Position numbers and translations under genes: made by a program
NCBI GenBank assembly: GCA_022702705.1
Contig: CM040428.1
Location: 95,862,805 to 95,926,804, forward strand
Direction of reading: 5' to 3'
DNA length: 64,000 nt
From: Papilionanthe hookeriana x Papilionanthe teres
Lineage: Eukaryota > Streptophyta > Magnoliopsida > Asparagales > Orchidaceae
Notes under the pieces: model-generated
Told to the model about the DNA's origin: nothing
What the model saw: only the letters and a program-made list of their open reading frames with translations
Database searches by the model: none
Part shown: one piece after another, positions 44,003-57,937 of the stretch
Position numbering within the stretch: the first letter of the stretch is position 1
How the letters are laid out: each line of letters opens with the position of its first letter

Positions 44003-46650
44003 TGCGGGTTCTATTAAAAATTGGGAGGAGTTAACTCAAGAATTCTTGGCTAAGTGTTTTCCACCTTGAGGACTACTGCCACAGAAATGATATTCTCTGT
44101 TTGTCGATGAAGGAGAATCAATATACGAAGCACGGGAAAGATTTAAGGAACTCCTAAGAGGTAAATACACACCATGCTCTACCGGAATTGGTTAATCATT
44201 CAAACTTTTTATAATGGGTTAGTAGGATCCATGGATACCTGTTGATGCTTTCGTTGGTGGATCATTAATGTGAAATCATTTGATGAAGCGTATGCATTAA
44301 TTAAAGAAATGGCTACAAATGAATTTATTGGCACTCTACAAGGTAAATCATAAAAAGGTAGCCGGTGTTCACTTCAATCTGAATCTTAAATTGCATTTCT
44401 TGCATCTGGAGTTGCGAAAATATCATATTAAGGAAGTTGGACCCGATTTGGAATGAACCAACCTCGATTTACTCCGATGAAATTGAGGAAGTTCATTAGG
44501 GAATATGATTGATTCCTAGCTTTATCATAGCGAGACTTTAAATACCACAAACAACCCGTATTCTAACTTTTACAACCCGGAGTTGGGCTTATCCTAAATT
44601 TTAAATGGATTCATACTGCGATGGTGGAAACCAAAAATGGGAAAATAATCGTGTAAATCTTAATGGAAGTTGGAATAATCGAGGGGAACACAGAGCTAGA
44701 CCTTCATATCCACCGGACTCTTTATTAATGATCCGCAAATTTAGAATAAGAAGATGTTTATGGAAGAAGTGGTATTGCAAATGAGAAACAGTTACCTGGA
44801 AGTCGAAATGCTACAATTGAAAACATAGAAGATAAATGAGAACGTAATTACTACTTCACTTAGCAATAGACACCAAGGAACACTTCCTAGTAACGATGAG
44901 ATCAACCTAAAGAGAACAACCAATAGACAAATAGAAGAGCTGACAAATTAAAAATTGGAAGAGATAGAGGATGTGATTAGAAAATAGAAAGATGTTGTGA
45001 AGAAATAGAAGGCTAAAAGATCGAAGAACATGTTTTCAAGGATCTGAAAAAATTAATATATCCAACTTCAAAAACAGTTTTGAAGAATACCACCTCTATT
45101 TCCTTAAAAGACTTAGACATCATGAGTTGGATAAAATATTCAAAGTTCATGAAAGTACTTAAGAAGTTAACCATAAATATTCCTTTCAATGAAGCTTTTG
45201 AACAGATGCCAAGTTATGCAAAGTTTATATAGGATATATTAAACAAGAAATGGAAATTTGAGATTACGAGACGGGATTGCACTAAGTGAGGGTGCGACTC
45301 TTTACTTCGAAAAAGTTTTCTCGAAACTTAAAGATCCTTGTAGCTTTAGAATTCCTTGTGCAATTAAAGAAAAATTATGTGGAAAAGCTTTATGTGATTT
45401 AGGAGTGAGCATTAATGTGATGCCTCTATCTATTTAGAAGGTTAGGTTTAATCGATATTTCTCCCACTAATGTAACCCTTGTTGGGCGATCGATCTATCA
45501 TTTATCCAAAAAGGAGTTATAGAAGATGTGCTTGTTAAATTGGATAATTTATCTTTCCTTTGGAATTTATTGTATTAGATATGGAGGAAGATAAAGAAAT
45601 TCCAATTATTTAGGGAGACCTTTCCTTATTCTTGGACAAGTTATGATAGATGTGCAAAAAGGAGAGTTGGCTATAAATATTAATGACATGAAGTCACTTT
45701 TGATGTATTAAAGACTATGAAATATCAATTTGAGAGACAAAATGATGATTATTTTTGGATGAGTGAAATTGATTATCTAAGTAAAGACCATTTCCAAGAA
45801 AGTTTTGAGAGTAAGTTAAAAGATAGGATGAAATAGATTTTCCTTGATGATTTAAAAACATTACTTATAAAAATATGTGACCAGGAGAGGTGTGAAATGA
45901 TTGACGCTACCAAAAATAGTAAAATTTTAATTCCATTTATTGAAAATCTCATGAACTTAAGATGGATATTACCCATTACAATTTTTAAAGCCTATCTATT
46001 TAGAGAATTCATCTGTATCTTTATATCTTTAGATACGACTCAGCAATCACAAGAAAAACCTGAATTGAATGATGAACAAGATAAAATTATTGAACTAGGA
46101 CTTGGAAGGAAAATTTGGGGTAAATTTTCAAAAGAACTTTGAGTTGAGAAAGAGGATAAGGATGTTATTGGAAGACCATTGGAAGAAATTCTGGGGAATT
46201 AGAAAAACTATTTCTTGACTAAGATAGATCCTCAATCATTTAATAATTATAAAAGGGGAAGAATACGAAGATAACTTGAAACAGAAGAGTAACATAGAAT
46301 ATATTGATCTGAATGCGAATTATCTAGAGAGAATCCAATCCAAAATTTAGGAGATATTGAAGTATCTTATACAGATCCATTTCTTATAAATTTGAGATGA
46401 TATTAATATACAGATTAAAGAAAATCAATAGAAGAATATTGGATCTAGAAAGAAATATGAGGAATTATGATATAAATCCATCTAAAAAGGGAGAGAAATT
46501 TGAGTGAAGAACAAATTTGAAAGTTTTATGGAATCCCTGGATGCGAAAAATGATTGGGCAATTGATCAAGTTTACTTAATTGAAATTTTGATACAGGTGG
46601 AATCATTTGTCGGGCTAACGACGTTAAACCAAGCACTTTTATGGGAGGCA
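44003..46650 (+). pseudogene. Athila-type element C: decayed gag-protease and pol remnant
   Basis: Starts inside gag at a segment matching D (NWEELTQEFLAKCFPP versus KWGDLAHKFIAKYFPP at 62490), followed by SIYEARERFKELLR. Protease is recognisable near 45310-45440 (LKDPCSFRIPCAI, ALCDLGVSINVMPLS; DLG retained). After that the frame is broken. RT, RNase H and integrase are missing or unrecognisable before the post-integrase signature GTCGGGCTAACG near 46600. Many stops; old and internally deleted. Confidence 0.75.
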
Positions 46651-48656
46651 ACATAGTTATGAGTGTTCTTTGATTTAGTGTGCTTGAGAGTCGTGATTGT
46701 TAGTGTTGTATGGTGTTTGCTTTAGAGTGGATTGAATTGATCTTTATGTTGTCATTTATGAATTGATAAGTTTGATTGTTGATTGGTAGATATTTGGTGT
46801 TAGTGCTTTGATCTGATCTCTATACGTATCTTGAGGAGGTGATTCCTAAACGTCTTATTATGGCTAGACTTGATCTCTTGTAGTAGTTGGATTAATGAGT
46901 CCACTGTGACTTGGGTCTCACCCAGACTTGGAATTTTCTGAGAAATCATGAATTTTGAACATTGATAATTCCATCTTAATTTGTTACTTCCTTTACCTTG
47001 ACTTTATTTTCATTAGGTAGGAGTTTTGATGAATACCATTAGGATGATCTTTTATGTTTATAACTATTAAGAGGTGCTTAGTAGACTTGGGTATGATGCC
47101 TGAGATTGGTGTCCGGAAACCAATTTATCGGGGATAATCTTATCTTTGGGATTATAATCTATAAAATCATTTAAAAGTACCTAATTTACTAGTGTAGTGA
47201 TTAGTTAGAAATTGAAGTAAATCGTGTGATGTGATGAGTTAATGGAAGAATTGACCTCATTTATCATATGTGTGTTTATGTTTGTTACAACTTTATTTAG
47301 GTCTTGAAGAACATTTTTATATTCCCATGTTGATACATGCTACGCTAGTTAGACTTTAGTTTAGTTAATTTCATTACGGCATGATTAGTTTAGATTTACT
47401 TTACTGCATATTGTTCTATCCTAAAGAATACTTGTAAATGGTTTGATAGACATTTGTGGTAGATAGAATTTCTAAATTGTTTTCTTCACACTTATATTTT
47501 AAATGCTTTGAATTCTATATATGTTAAAAAATTAAGTTTGGGGTAGGATGAAAAATAAAATTTTAATGTGAAAATACTTCCTTTTAGTGTAATTTTATTA
47601 CAAAGCATATTTTAAGGTTAGATTTACTTTCTCCTACAGTCATTCTATCCGATTGTGCATGTATATGAATTTGATAGGATGTTGTAGTAAGTAGATTCAA
47701 CATTGCCTTTCTTATACACTGTATTTTATTGAATTAATTGCAAAATATTTTAAAATTTAAGTTTAGGGGGAAGAAAAATATTAACTCTTATTTCTTCTCA
47801 ATTATTATATTTTCAAAATTGATAGCATATTACACGTGATTGAACTTACCAGCAGATAACTAAAACTTTTATTAGGTTGAATATTATGGAAGGATTGGAT
47901 GAAAGTTTTTAGTAATAAAGTTAATTTTATAAAGGGTAAGATATTTGGTATGAAAATTTGATTATAGTTAACTATTTAAGTAAAGAAAACCCATATTTTT
48001 AAAATGTTAAAGAGACTTAAAAGTGTTATTGACATTTAAGAAGAGATTGTGTTGTGTTGATAAACCAGCTCATGCACAATTATAAAGTAAGGATGTGTTT
48101 CAAGTTTGAACTTTAGAAGAGGAGAGTGAAGTTCAAAATCATTACAGGCTCTCAGACCACCAGCAATCCTCATTAAAAATATAAAGAAAGAGAGTGAAAA
48201 AAAAGAAAGTTGAAAATGATCCGAATGAAAGAAAAAAAAAGGAAAGAAAAATATTTATGAGAAGCTTGAAAAGAGATGCTTATTCAAGTGAAGCTACACT
48301 TGAGTCACCTAAAGGAGAGACTTGATTTCATTTTTGAATTTATATTTAAAGTATTGGCCTACATTCTAATGAAGTTTGCATGAACTTCTTTTTTACATAA
48401 TCTTTCAAGGCATTGTAATGTGATAAATTGTAGTTTATCTTAAATAAAATGAAGGCTAGAACCCTTAGACTTTATTGTTGAATATTCTTATACTTGTGGT
48501 ATTTAACTGAGTTACTAATTTCTTTTAAAAAGTACATGACTTGATATACTCTTTTAAATGAAAAATTTTAGTGCTACAGGTGAAAAGTACATTTAGTTGA
48601 GTTATATTTTTATCAGCAGTAAAAGTGTGGGAACAGTAACAGTTAAGTTTGAAGTT
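46651..48656 (+). other. 3' non-coding region of element C
   Basis: AT-rich. PPT-like tracts AAGTTTGGGGTAGGATG (47532-47549) and TTTAGGGGGAAG (47762-47774) match the position of internal tracts in B1 and B2. A block at 48127-48310 matches 24908-25080 of B1. The terminal PPT (TAAGTTTGAAGTT, about 48642-48656) is decayed. Confidence 0.6.
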
Positions 48657-49105
48657 TGACACACCTAAAATGTCTTTTGTTATATATTTTACTCATTTTT
48701 TATGATATTACACTTTAAAAATTATTTTGTATGTTTTTTGTTTTGAATAAAAATGGTGATTTGAAGCAAAAGGAAGCAAAAAACGGTGCAATTTAGACAA
48801 AAACGAGCAAGAAAAGGAATTAACTTTGACACTTCGATATATCTTTTGATGTGATAATTTTACATTCTTATATTTTGAATGAGATTACCACCTAAAGAAA
48901 GGATTTTTTATGCTTATTTTGTGGGGGCTACAATATTACGAACGCAACGCAATTAGGCATGGGCGAATAGTAGCTAAGCGGAGCCAAACGGACGAAACGG
49001 GTGAGGCTGCGTGGCTCACTGTAACCAGGTATGACAGTTACATGACGGTGGGATTTTTGAACTACTGAAATATGGTGAAAAGCTCGTGGACAATGAAAAT
49101 AGACC
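48657..49105 (+). mobile_element. Start of the 3' LTR of element C, truncated
   Basis: Begins TGACACACCTAAAATG after the PPT-like run. A later part (GAAGCAAAAGGAAGC...) resembles the 18740-18775 part of the B1 LTR. Cut after about 450 bases by an A-type LTR. Confidence 0.6.
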
Positions 49106-52100
49106 TGTGAGTTATTGACATATAGGTTAAGTGTTGTAATTTTAAAAAAAGGTCTCCTCTACCAAAAGTGTCCCGGCGGAATTTTTATTTTAAATTTAAT
49201 TTAAATATATAAATTTAGAAAGTAGTATTTGATTTTGAAAATAATTTTAAATTTGAAAATTTTAAGATGTAAAAGTCATGTGATCTACATCCGAATAGTT
49301 TATATAAACGAATACCTTTCTAGCTACATATGTTATCCTAGAATAGACCTGCTAGCAGGTGGTGGGCTCAGATTAAATAAACTAGAAGATTTGTGACATT
49401 AGTTTGGACCTGGAAGATATTTATAAGCTTGACAAGTTCCCTTGCTTAATATAAAGGAATTGTAGGGGTTTATACACTGGGTTCTTAAGTTCCTATAAGG
49501 GCAAACTGCATAGTTAATTATCTTAAAATGGGAATCATTTAACTCTTGATAATGATTAGTGGTTTATATAAAGATTTAAAAGTTGGGATTTTTAAGTTTG
49601 AGTTTGGAAATTACAATAGAGAGATACAGATCAGAATTTAGAACGATTCTTTCATGGAATCAAGGAAGAGAAGTAGGAGAAGTTAGGATCTAAGAAAATC
49701 TTGGCAACTACATTATCTGTTGTTTGGCTTTAATTTGGTAATTGTTGTATTCTAGCATCTTGCCAATTTCAATTAATTTAGACTTATGTTGTGTATTGTG
49801 ATCTGCCTAAATGGCGTTGAAGATATGAGTTCTCTTAATTTTCACTCCTTCTGAATCTCAGTAGGTTAGGGCTTAATTTGTATCTAACATGATTATGCGA
49901 TACTGTACTGTGAGTTGAGGATTTATGTTGCACTAGGCAATACCTGGAAGTCCTATGGCTTAGTTCTTCATTCAAAGTTTTCTTGGAAGTAGATCGAGTT
50001 TTCTTGATGTGATGGTGTTTTATAATGCTACGAGCTCCTTGACCATTTCTGGAGAGGTTTAGTTTTAGAAGTCGTAGTAGGGACATGGGAGAAGTGTTTT
50101 GGATTTAGAAAAATCTTAAAATCAGTGTTTTTAATATTTTAATTAAAACAAATCTTAAAGTTATTTAAAGCAGGCAAATTAAGATCCCACAGTTAAGGCA
50201 TTTAAATATTTAAATATTTCATCCTTCAAAATAAAATAAGCGTATAGAGGATCTTCCCAGTCATCCCAAGCTGCACTTAAAACACATGTTAAGGCATTTA
50301 ATATTTGACGGACTCTTAGGTAAAGGCAAGGAAGGGGTTTGGTTGTCTGCCAAATTCTTTAATCTATAACTAGTCATCTCCTATCACGTCTAGGTTCTTG
50401 GTTTAGTTTTAGGATGATTTTCTTCATCAAAGAACAATGGATTCAATTGTTCTTCTAAAACATCCCGTCATGTATTGAGGAGGTGCTTGGAATGATCCTA
50501 AACATCTTTTCAATATTTAAGTTGTTTTGAGTCCGTAAATTTAGTTGCACAGGTGAATTAATCATCCGGGAGTTTAGTTAAGGAAAGCTTTATTTCTTAC
50601 TCGATGAACTTAGGTATTTGATTACTGATGAATGAAGTGACATCTCACTTAATAACTCTATTTAAAGATTATAATAATTAAAGCCTTACTTAATACTCTA
50701 TTTAAGAATTATAATAATTAAATACTTCAAGTGTAAGTTGGTTTTTTCAAGAATTTTAATCTTAATTAATTAAACATTTGAGTTAATGGTTTAAAGTGTT
50801 TAATTTTAATTATGGGGTTTAATTAATAATTTTAAGTTTGGAATAGTGTTCGATGTTTTAAGATTTGATTTAAATTTTTACACTTTTAAATTATCTTGCA
50901 AGAGTATTTCAGATTGATATTCATGTTTTAAATTTACTTAGATGAAAGAGGTGTTGGAATTCTTGATATGTTTGATTTAATTCTTAATGATTTCATTTAG
51001 GTTTGTTGCTAAATGATTTTAATTTAATTTAATTCAGATTTGATTTTGTTAATTTAATTTTATTTTAATTTTAATTTAATTTTATTTATTTAGTTAATTT
51101 TAATTTTAATTTTAATTTTGTTAGTTTTAATTAAATTTAAATTTCAGTTAAAATTTAATTTAATTTAATTTAATTTAGTTTTTAATTTTAATTTTAATTT
51201 TAATTTTTAATTTTTAATTGTTAATTTTTAGTTCAACTTTAATTTTAATTTAATTTTAATTTAATTTAATTTAATTTTAGTTTAATTTTAGTTTAATTGT
51301 TAATTTGGATTATTATGTTATCTTTTAATTAAGAACTAAATGTTGTTAATGTGATTTTATTTAGGGATTTTTAAATTAAAATAAATATCTTAATAATATC
51401 CCTATTTTGATAATCCAAATTTTAAATATATCCTTTCAAATTTAAATTATTTAATTAATTAAGGTTTTATTTTTGATATTTTAGAAGTGTTTAATGGGTT
51501 TCTACCCAGCAGGCTAAGTTTCAATCATCTAAGAGAAAGTTAAAATCAAATATTTTACCCCCTGTTTTGATTAAACCTAAAGTTTTAATTAAGGGTTAAA
51601 ATTTTTAATTACCTTTATGCCCTTTTAGAAAACACATTTATTTCATAACTCATAAGTGAGCTCAAATGAATTTGAAATTTTTAAATCACCTCACTAACAT
51701 GTCAATTAATATATTAGAGGAGAAAATGTGATTTTTCTAGGTTTCAATTTATTTCTAATTATTTTAAAATGAAAATAGGACTTAGAAAATTTATAACATG
51801 ATAATGAAAAAGTTTTTTTATCACCAAGAAAAGTAGGATCTTTCTAACATTAGAGGACCTGGGTGAATTATTCTAGGCAGATTTTGCAGTCTTTCATTTC
51901 TGTGTTCTTTTGGTTGTTATTAATTAATTATAAATAAAAATTAAATCCTGAAAATGGATTTTATATTTTTCAGTAAATCTTCTTCAAGGAGTTCAGAGGA
52001 ACAAGTTTTATAATTTTCTGATTTTCTTTGATTTATTAGATTATTTTAGTGAAGAAGGTTAATTCATTTTTTAATATTAAAAATTACATTAAGCCTTTAA

Positions 52101-55100
52101 AATTCAATATCTTACCCTAGGGACTTAGGAAAAATATTTGGTTTGTTCCTAAGTGATTAGAATCAAAATATGACATTTTTATGATTTTTAATATTTTTAA
52201 GATTTTTATTATTTTTTAATTATTAAAACATTAAAATATTGGTAGGAAAATCAACTTTTTTTAGAAAATTCAATTTTAATTTTCCTAAACTACCGATATC
52301 AGAGAAGCTCTAAAATCATTTTTGTGAATTTTTTGGAAAGTATTTTGGAGTTATGAATTTTTAAAGTCATTTTGCTTATGAGGCTTAATCAATCCATTTG
52401 GTGATGTCAAAGTCCACTTGGACTTTAAAATTTTATGTAAGTTCCTCTAACCCTAAACGTGTGGGAAATTATTTTCCAAGTCAATTTGATGTGTGTAGTT
52501 TAACCCTAATTAAATCAAATTCAATTTTAGGGGTTTAGGGTGATTAAGGTTATTATGTATGAATTAACTCAAAATATATTTTTCATAGGGTCACCAGTCC
52601 TAAGGAACATCTTAAATTTTCACAAATTTGTTTTGTATTACTAATTATTGAAATCAAAATACCTAAAACAGTGACATGAACTTGAAAATTCAATAACTTT
52701 TCACGGAGATGACTCCGGAAGCCTTGAAAATTCGGGGAATGTTCTCGAATCAGGAGGCTTGAGTCTTTATGGTCTCATCTTATGGTGAATTGTTTATGTC
52801 AATGAAAAATCCAAACACTGAAAACAGTAAATAAATTATTAAAACCAAAATACTCACATGGTATTTTATTTTATTTTGTGATTTTTCTATGCAAAGATAT
52901 GAATTTTCTAAGTTATGGGTATTTAATTAATTCAAAGAATAAGGATTTATCTACTAATCCACGCGGCGCCGCGTCAACCTCGGCATCTCCGAAACCCTTT
53001 CGTGTCGATGCTCCCATTCAACTCCGCCACTTGAGTCAGAAGTAGCCACGTGTCCCGCGGTTCATGTGCCATTGCTTTGTCGGACTTGATCTCGACCATC
53101 CGTTACGATACACGCGTCCAACGGCTCCTTGTCATCGTCTACGGCTTGGTGTGCACCCGTGACCGTCCACACTAAAACCTAAGATCTCACTCGATACTAA
53201 ATGGATTTTCGTGTTCTTATGCTCTATGGATTCGTCTTGAAGAGACAAACACATCCATACAGTTTATAGGCTATGAAATTAACCTAAACAAAATGGAGAA
53301 TCGGCTGAGCTGGGGAGGAGAAATGAGTTCATACCTTTGCTCAGAGAAGTGAAGCTTCGATGCGAGAGTTGTGTCACCTTCGATTGAGTCCAGGCAAGCT
53401 TCGGATGAAGTCTCTGGCTTTGGGGAATTGTCTAAGTATGAAAGTGACCAAGAATAATCACAAAGCTTGGAGGTGAAGCAATGGGCGGCACAGTGGGGGG
53501 CTTTTTACAGAACTTCTCTTGGTACGGTGAAGGTGTAGGACCAATCAATTTGGGAATTGGCTTGTTGTAGTGAAGTGTCCTATTTTTTTGGGTGGATTTT
53601 CAACTTAGAAATTGAGCTCACAGAGAGGGTTTTAGGGGCGGATCTCGGTGGGGATCAAGTTCTGTACGGGAGACGGGTACGGAATAGTTTTGCTGGCGAG
53701 TTTTGGTAAGGTTTGGTTCAACACCTCTTTTGGCCGAGAGGAGGTGGAGTTTAAATAGAGTTGGCTGGAGGGCTTCCCAGGGGCAATTGAGGGTTGGGAT
53801 TTGCTGCCTAGGTCAAAAGAAGAACAGCCATGGTGTCCATTAGGCATGGGACAGCTCAACAAGGAGAAATTCAAAATTTTGGCTCACATGGAGATCTCGG
53901 CCATGGGGTTTTGCGGTGGCTGTGGTGGCTGGCCGGCCAGGGTCAGGTCACCATCTTAACCAGTGGGGTCAGGGCTGTGATTTGGTGAACTCAATTGGCT
54001 TTAGACATGTGTAAATTGGTTTTATTTAAATGGTATGGGGAAAGGGCTATTTTAGGCTTGGTTTGGTCAACTCATGCAAATGGGTTGGGTGCACCCTCCC
54101 ATGACCTAGTTTTGGGCTTAGGGAATCATTTGGGTCAGCTGAATTGGAGTGGTGAAGTCTCCATCCATGGTGAGGTGGCTAAGCTTAGTTTAGAGTGCAG
54201 CATAAATGAGGTTAAAAAGGTTTAATAAAGGGTTAAGAAAGAACCCCCTTCTCTTGCCATTAATGGCTTGGTGAGGTGGAAAGCGGCTTCCATGGCTTGT
54301 ATGTGGCTTATGCATGGCTTCATGGCTCCATTTGGCTTAGGGAAACGTTAGATCATTTGCATGAGAAAGGATGTTGGCATTTTTTATAACTTTAGGGGAG
54401 ATTGGCATTAGGCTTAATTTAGGATAATATGATGATGAGTTTGAAACTTAGGGAATGATTTAAATCAAAGGGATGATGAGAGGAAATCTCATGTGGGCTT
54501 TGGAATGGATTTTTGGGCTTTTGGGTTTGGTGGAAGTGGGCTTTTTAAAAGGCTTAAATGGGTGGGCCTTTATATTTCAAAATGGACTTTTGGAGGAAGA
54601 ATTTTTTGAAAGACCATGCCAAATAAATTTTAGGTTTAGTTTAGGGATGTTTCATGAATGGTTTGGAATCAATTTGGTTTGATTTGGAGTAGAATTGGGT
54701 TTAATTTGGGCTTTTTTGGTAAACGGGCCAAGGTAGGCCAAATTGGGCTAACTTGGGCTAAGGTTGGGCTAAGGTTGAATTTGGTGTAAAATTAATGTTG
54801 AAAAATGTTTATGGGAGTGTTACAAAGAGTTTTTAACTTTAGTTTGGCTCTAATTTTGGAATTTGGGACCATTTGGGTTAGGTTTGGGCTTAGGTCAATT
54901 TAAGGAATTTTGGTTTTGGGTTAGGTTTGGGTGGAGTTTAGGTTCAAATTTTGGGCAAATCAAGTTAGTGTTTTGTTTATGGGGATGTTAGAAAGGCTTT
55001 AGAAAAGATTTGGGGCCAATTGGAGTTGAGTTGGGCTAGGTTTGGGTCATGGGTCAAAATTGGGCCTTAAGCCCCAAATTGGAATTGGGTCCAAATGTCA

Positions 55101-56107
55101 ATCAAATTGGACTTGGATTTGGTCTAAATTGATATTGGGGATATTGAATTGAAGTTTAGAATTGAATTGGACCAAAATTGAAGTCAATTGCGGTGGTTTG
55201 GTTTGACATTGGGTTCACTTGGGTTAAAAAATAGGTCAAATTGGGGGTTTTGGTAAAAGTGGGGTAAATTGGCAAAAGTGGCCCATGGTGTAGTTGAACA
55301 AAATGAAATTGAGAATATTTGGGATTTTCTGGGAATTTTTAGAATTTTTTGGATTTTTGGGGTAAAAGGGTATTTTGGTAGTTTTGGGGGGGTTTAGGGG
55401 TATTTTTGGAAATTTTGGTATTTTTGGCCAAAGTTGGTCAATTTGAGTGGTGGGAAGTGTTTAGGATTAATTTTGAGGAATCTTGGGTAATTTAGGTAAT
55501 TTTTCAAATTTTAGGTCATTTCGAGGGTATTTGGTAGGTTTGGTGGGTCAGGGCCCGTGATCAAAAGCTGAAATTTTGAAAAAAAGAAGATTGATCAAGT
55601 GTGAGTGAAATGGAATCATTTTGGTTGAGCCATGAAGCCATATTAAGCCCCTATGAGCCATGAGAGGACTTATTTGAGGCATTCACTATGTTGTTCCTAA
55701 CCCTCTTAGCTAAGGGCTTAGGGGTTAAGGACCATCCATATGAATTACCTACATGAGTCAGGAAGTCAAGTTGGGTGAGAGTGTGGTTTTAGGACTTGGA
55801 ATGTGTGTGAGAGTGTAGTGTATGTGCAAGTCGACCCTCACCGGAGCGAGGCCGTCCGGGGTATTCCTAAGGCGAAAAGTCCTATAAGGAACTCATCCTT
55901 TAAACCTCCACATTTGATTTCAACCCCTTAGGTGATTAGGGGTCTACAATCAAGCTTGTGGGGTTTGTAGGGAGTCAAGAAGTGTTTGAATTTCTAAGTG
56001 GTGGGTTCCATTTCTAGTCCTCTAAGATTAGTCAAAGGAAAAGCCTAAGGCTAGATCCTAACTACTAAAGAGAGAAGCAAAAGACCTCATCAAAAATGAG
56101 GTCAACA
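49106..56107 (-). mobile_element. A-type giant LTR, copy A2 (~7.0 kb)
   Basis: Colinear with A1 over its whole length: 49222-49262 matches 5230-5275, the AATTT-type tract is at 51010-51310, the CpG-rich block at 52960-53980, the TATA-like box at 53750-53758, and the terminal hairpin at 56083-56103, ending GTCAACA at 56107. The left end is set by TGTGAGTTATTGACATATAG aligning with TGTCGGCACTATTTTTAG. Flanks (AGACC and ATTGT) do not match, and the left and right neighbours belong to different Athila elements. Some CG-rich stretches of A1 are replaced by unrelated bases here. Confidence 0.78.
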
Positions 56108-56370
56108 ATTGTGTGTTAGGATTTGAATCATTATATTATACTTATCTGAAGTGTATTGAGCCAATATTGAAGATTATAAATGGAAATTAGAGGAGTTTGA
56201 TTTAAACCTTGTGTTTGATTGGTGGATTTAATATTTAATTTTTAAAAAATATTGGAAAATGTTTTGGAAGTTAGAAACTGAAGCCCTACTCAAATATGAG
56301 TAATTGGAAGTTGAATTTATGAATTCTGGTGGAAAATAAAATTTTTAGAGTGATTTTTTTGAAAGGTGAG

Positions 56371-56442
56371 TCTGGCGCCTATGCGCCGAAGTTCGGCGCC
56401 TAAGCACCGGTTCGGCTCGCTTACCGAAAAACACCATATAAA
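56371..56442 (+). promoter_or_regulatory. GGCGCC motif pair plus TATAAA ahead of the env-position ORF in B2
   Basis: TGGCGCCTATGCGCC, GAAGTTC, GGCGCCTAAGCACC at 56371-56410, then CCATATAAACC with TATAAA at 56437-56442. The ATG of the next ORF is 333 bases on. This copies the LTR order of motif then TATA, so a subgenomic promoter is inferred. Confidence 0.4.
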
Positions 56443-56774
56443 CCCAATTAGCCATGGATGACACCTAAGCTTCATCTCCTTCCCCATTTTCATGAAAATA
56501 CACCTCTTAGATCCATTTTGAGGTCAAAACATCAAGTATTTGGGCGCGAAATCACTTGATTTCTTCGTCTCGAGGTCAGATCTACACTATAATCCATTTA
56601 TTTTCGATTTTCACCATAGTTTTTCCTATGTTTTGCTAAAAACCGAAATTTTGAGATACATTTTGATTTTTAGGTATTCTATTTGGATTTTTAAACTTAT
56701 TTTAAGTTTCTTAAACTTAAAAAGAGTATAAATATTTGATTCCTAAATTTGTTCTTGTTTTCTTTCACGTTTAA

Positions 56775-57937
56775 ATGGCACCGAAATCTAAGCGAGGAAA
56801 GGGACGAGAAAATTTTGACAGTAGTAAGCTCGCGATTGCGGCAACGCATTTTTGATATCACGAATTTACGACGTCGGGAAAGTTTATCTTGGAGCAAAGC
56901 TTTTATAATCCAGGTGAAATGATCGAGAACAAAATCATTGCGCACAATTGGCAACGATTCTGTTATTTCACTGCTGTTGCTGTTATTCCAGTTATTCGCA
57001 AATTTTATGCTAACTTTTTAGATGTGGAAGACTACGAAGTCTTCGTCAGAGGTATTGGAGTAGGATTTACTCCGGATAGGATCAATGTGTTTTATGGACT
57101 GCCATCTACCATCGAGTGCCACTATTCTGGATTATCTCCATCTGAGGGAGATCTTGAGATGATTATTGCTTATTTGACAAACGGCACTGGAGCTTGGAAG
57201 ATCCGGAATGAAAAACGGGTAAACTTCAAATCTTCTAAGCTAAATGGTGTTTCAAAGGCTTGGCATTATTTTATTTCTGCCAGACTTCTACCTTCCAACC
57301 ACCTGAGTGAAGTCACCAGAGATCGAGCTATCTTAAACTACTGCATTCAGGAGAGGAAGCTGATAGATGTTGGTAGTATCATTTATGATTATGTGGAGTC
57401 TACTGCTAGATCCAGTACTTCTGTGGGACTGGGATTCCTATCTTTGATCTATTCTTTATGTGTTAGCAATGGAGTCACTGCTGATATTTCTGAGGAGAAG
57501 CTGAAGTCTACCAAGCCAATTGGCAGGAGAGTGTTAGTATATATGATCGTCTGCGAGGGAAGATATCGACCGCTCCTTCTACTTCTGTACACACTTCAGG
57601 TAGACCTTCCACTTCCAGACCTTCTACTTCTACTGCTGAGCCACCATCTAGTTTTTGGGAATCGATGCATGATTAGTTTATAGAGCAGCAGCATGAGTTA
57701 TTTCAAACTCACTGCAGAGTTGATTCTATTGATAAGAAAATTGATCATTTATCTGAGTATACCCAGAGGAAGAGTAGTTACGATGCTGAGTATGATGAAA
57801 CTCTCGTTAGATTCCTGAAGGGAGAGCATGATGTTCAGTTTCCTACCTTTCCTAGTTTCTCACCATATGTTGATCCTAAGGATGTTGAGTTTTCTTTTGG
57901 TGATGATGACGATGTTGAGGCTACAGACAGTGATTAG
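56775..57937 (+). pseudogene. Athila env-position ORF with PF20167-like domain, B2 copy
   Basis: ATG at 56775 (MAPKSKRGKG), a stop at 56853-56855, then a long open part: FYANFLDVEDYEVFVRGIG, FTPDRINVFYGLP, TGAWKIRNEKRVNF, LNGVSKAWHYFISARLLPS, RAILNYCIQE and SVGLGFLSLIYSLC. A frameshift near 57530 leads to a Ser/Thr/Pro-rich stretch, a helical part with HLSEYTQRKS and an acidic tail ending ATDSD at 57937. It closely parallels B1 (22874-24033) and the two complement each other's stops. Function of the family is unknown; despite the family name there is no transposase motif. Confidence 0.83.
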
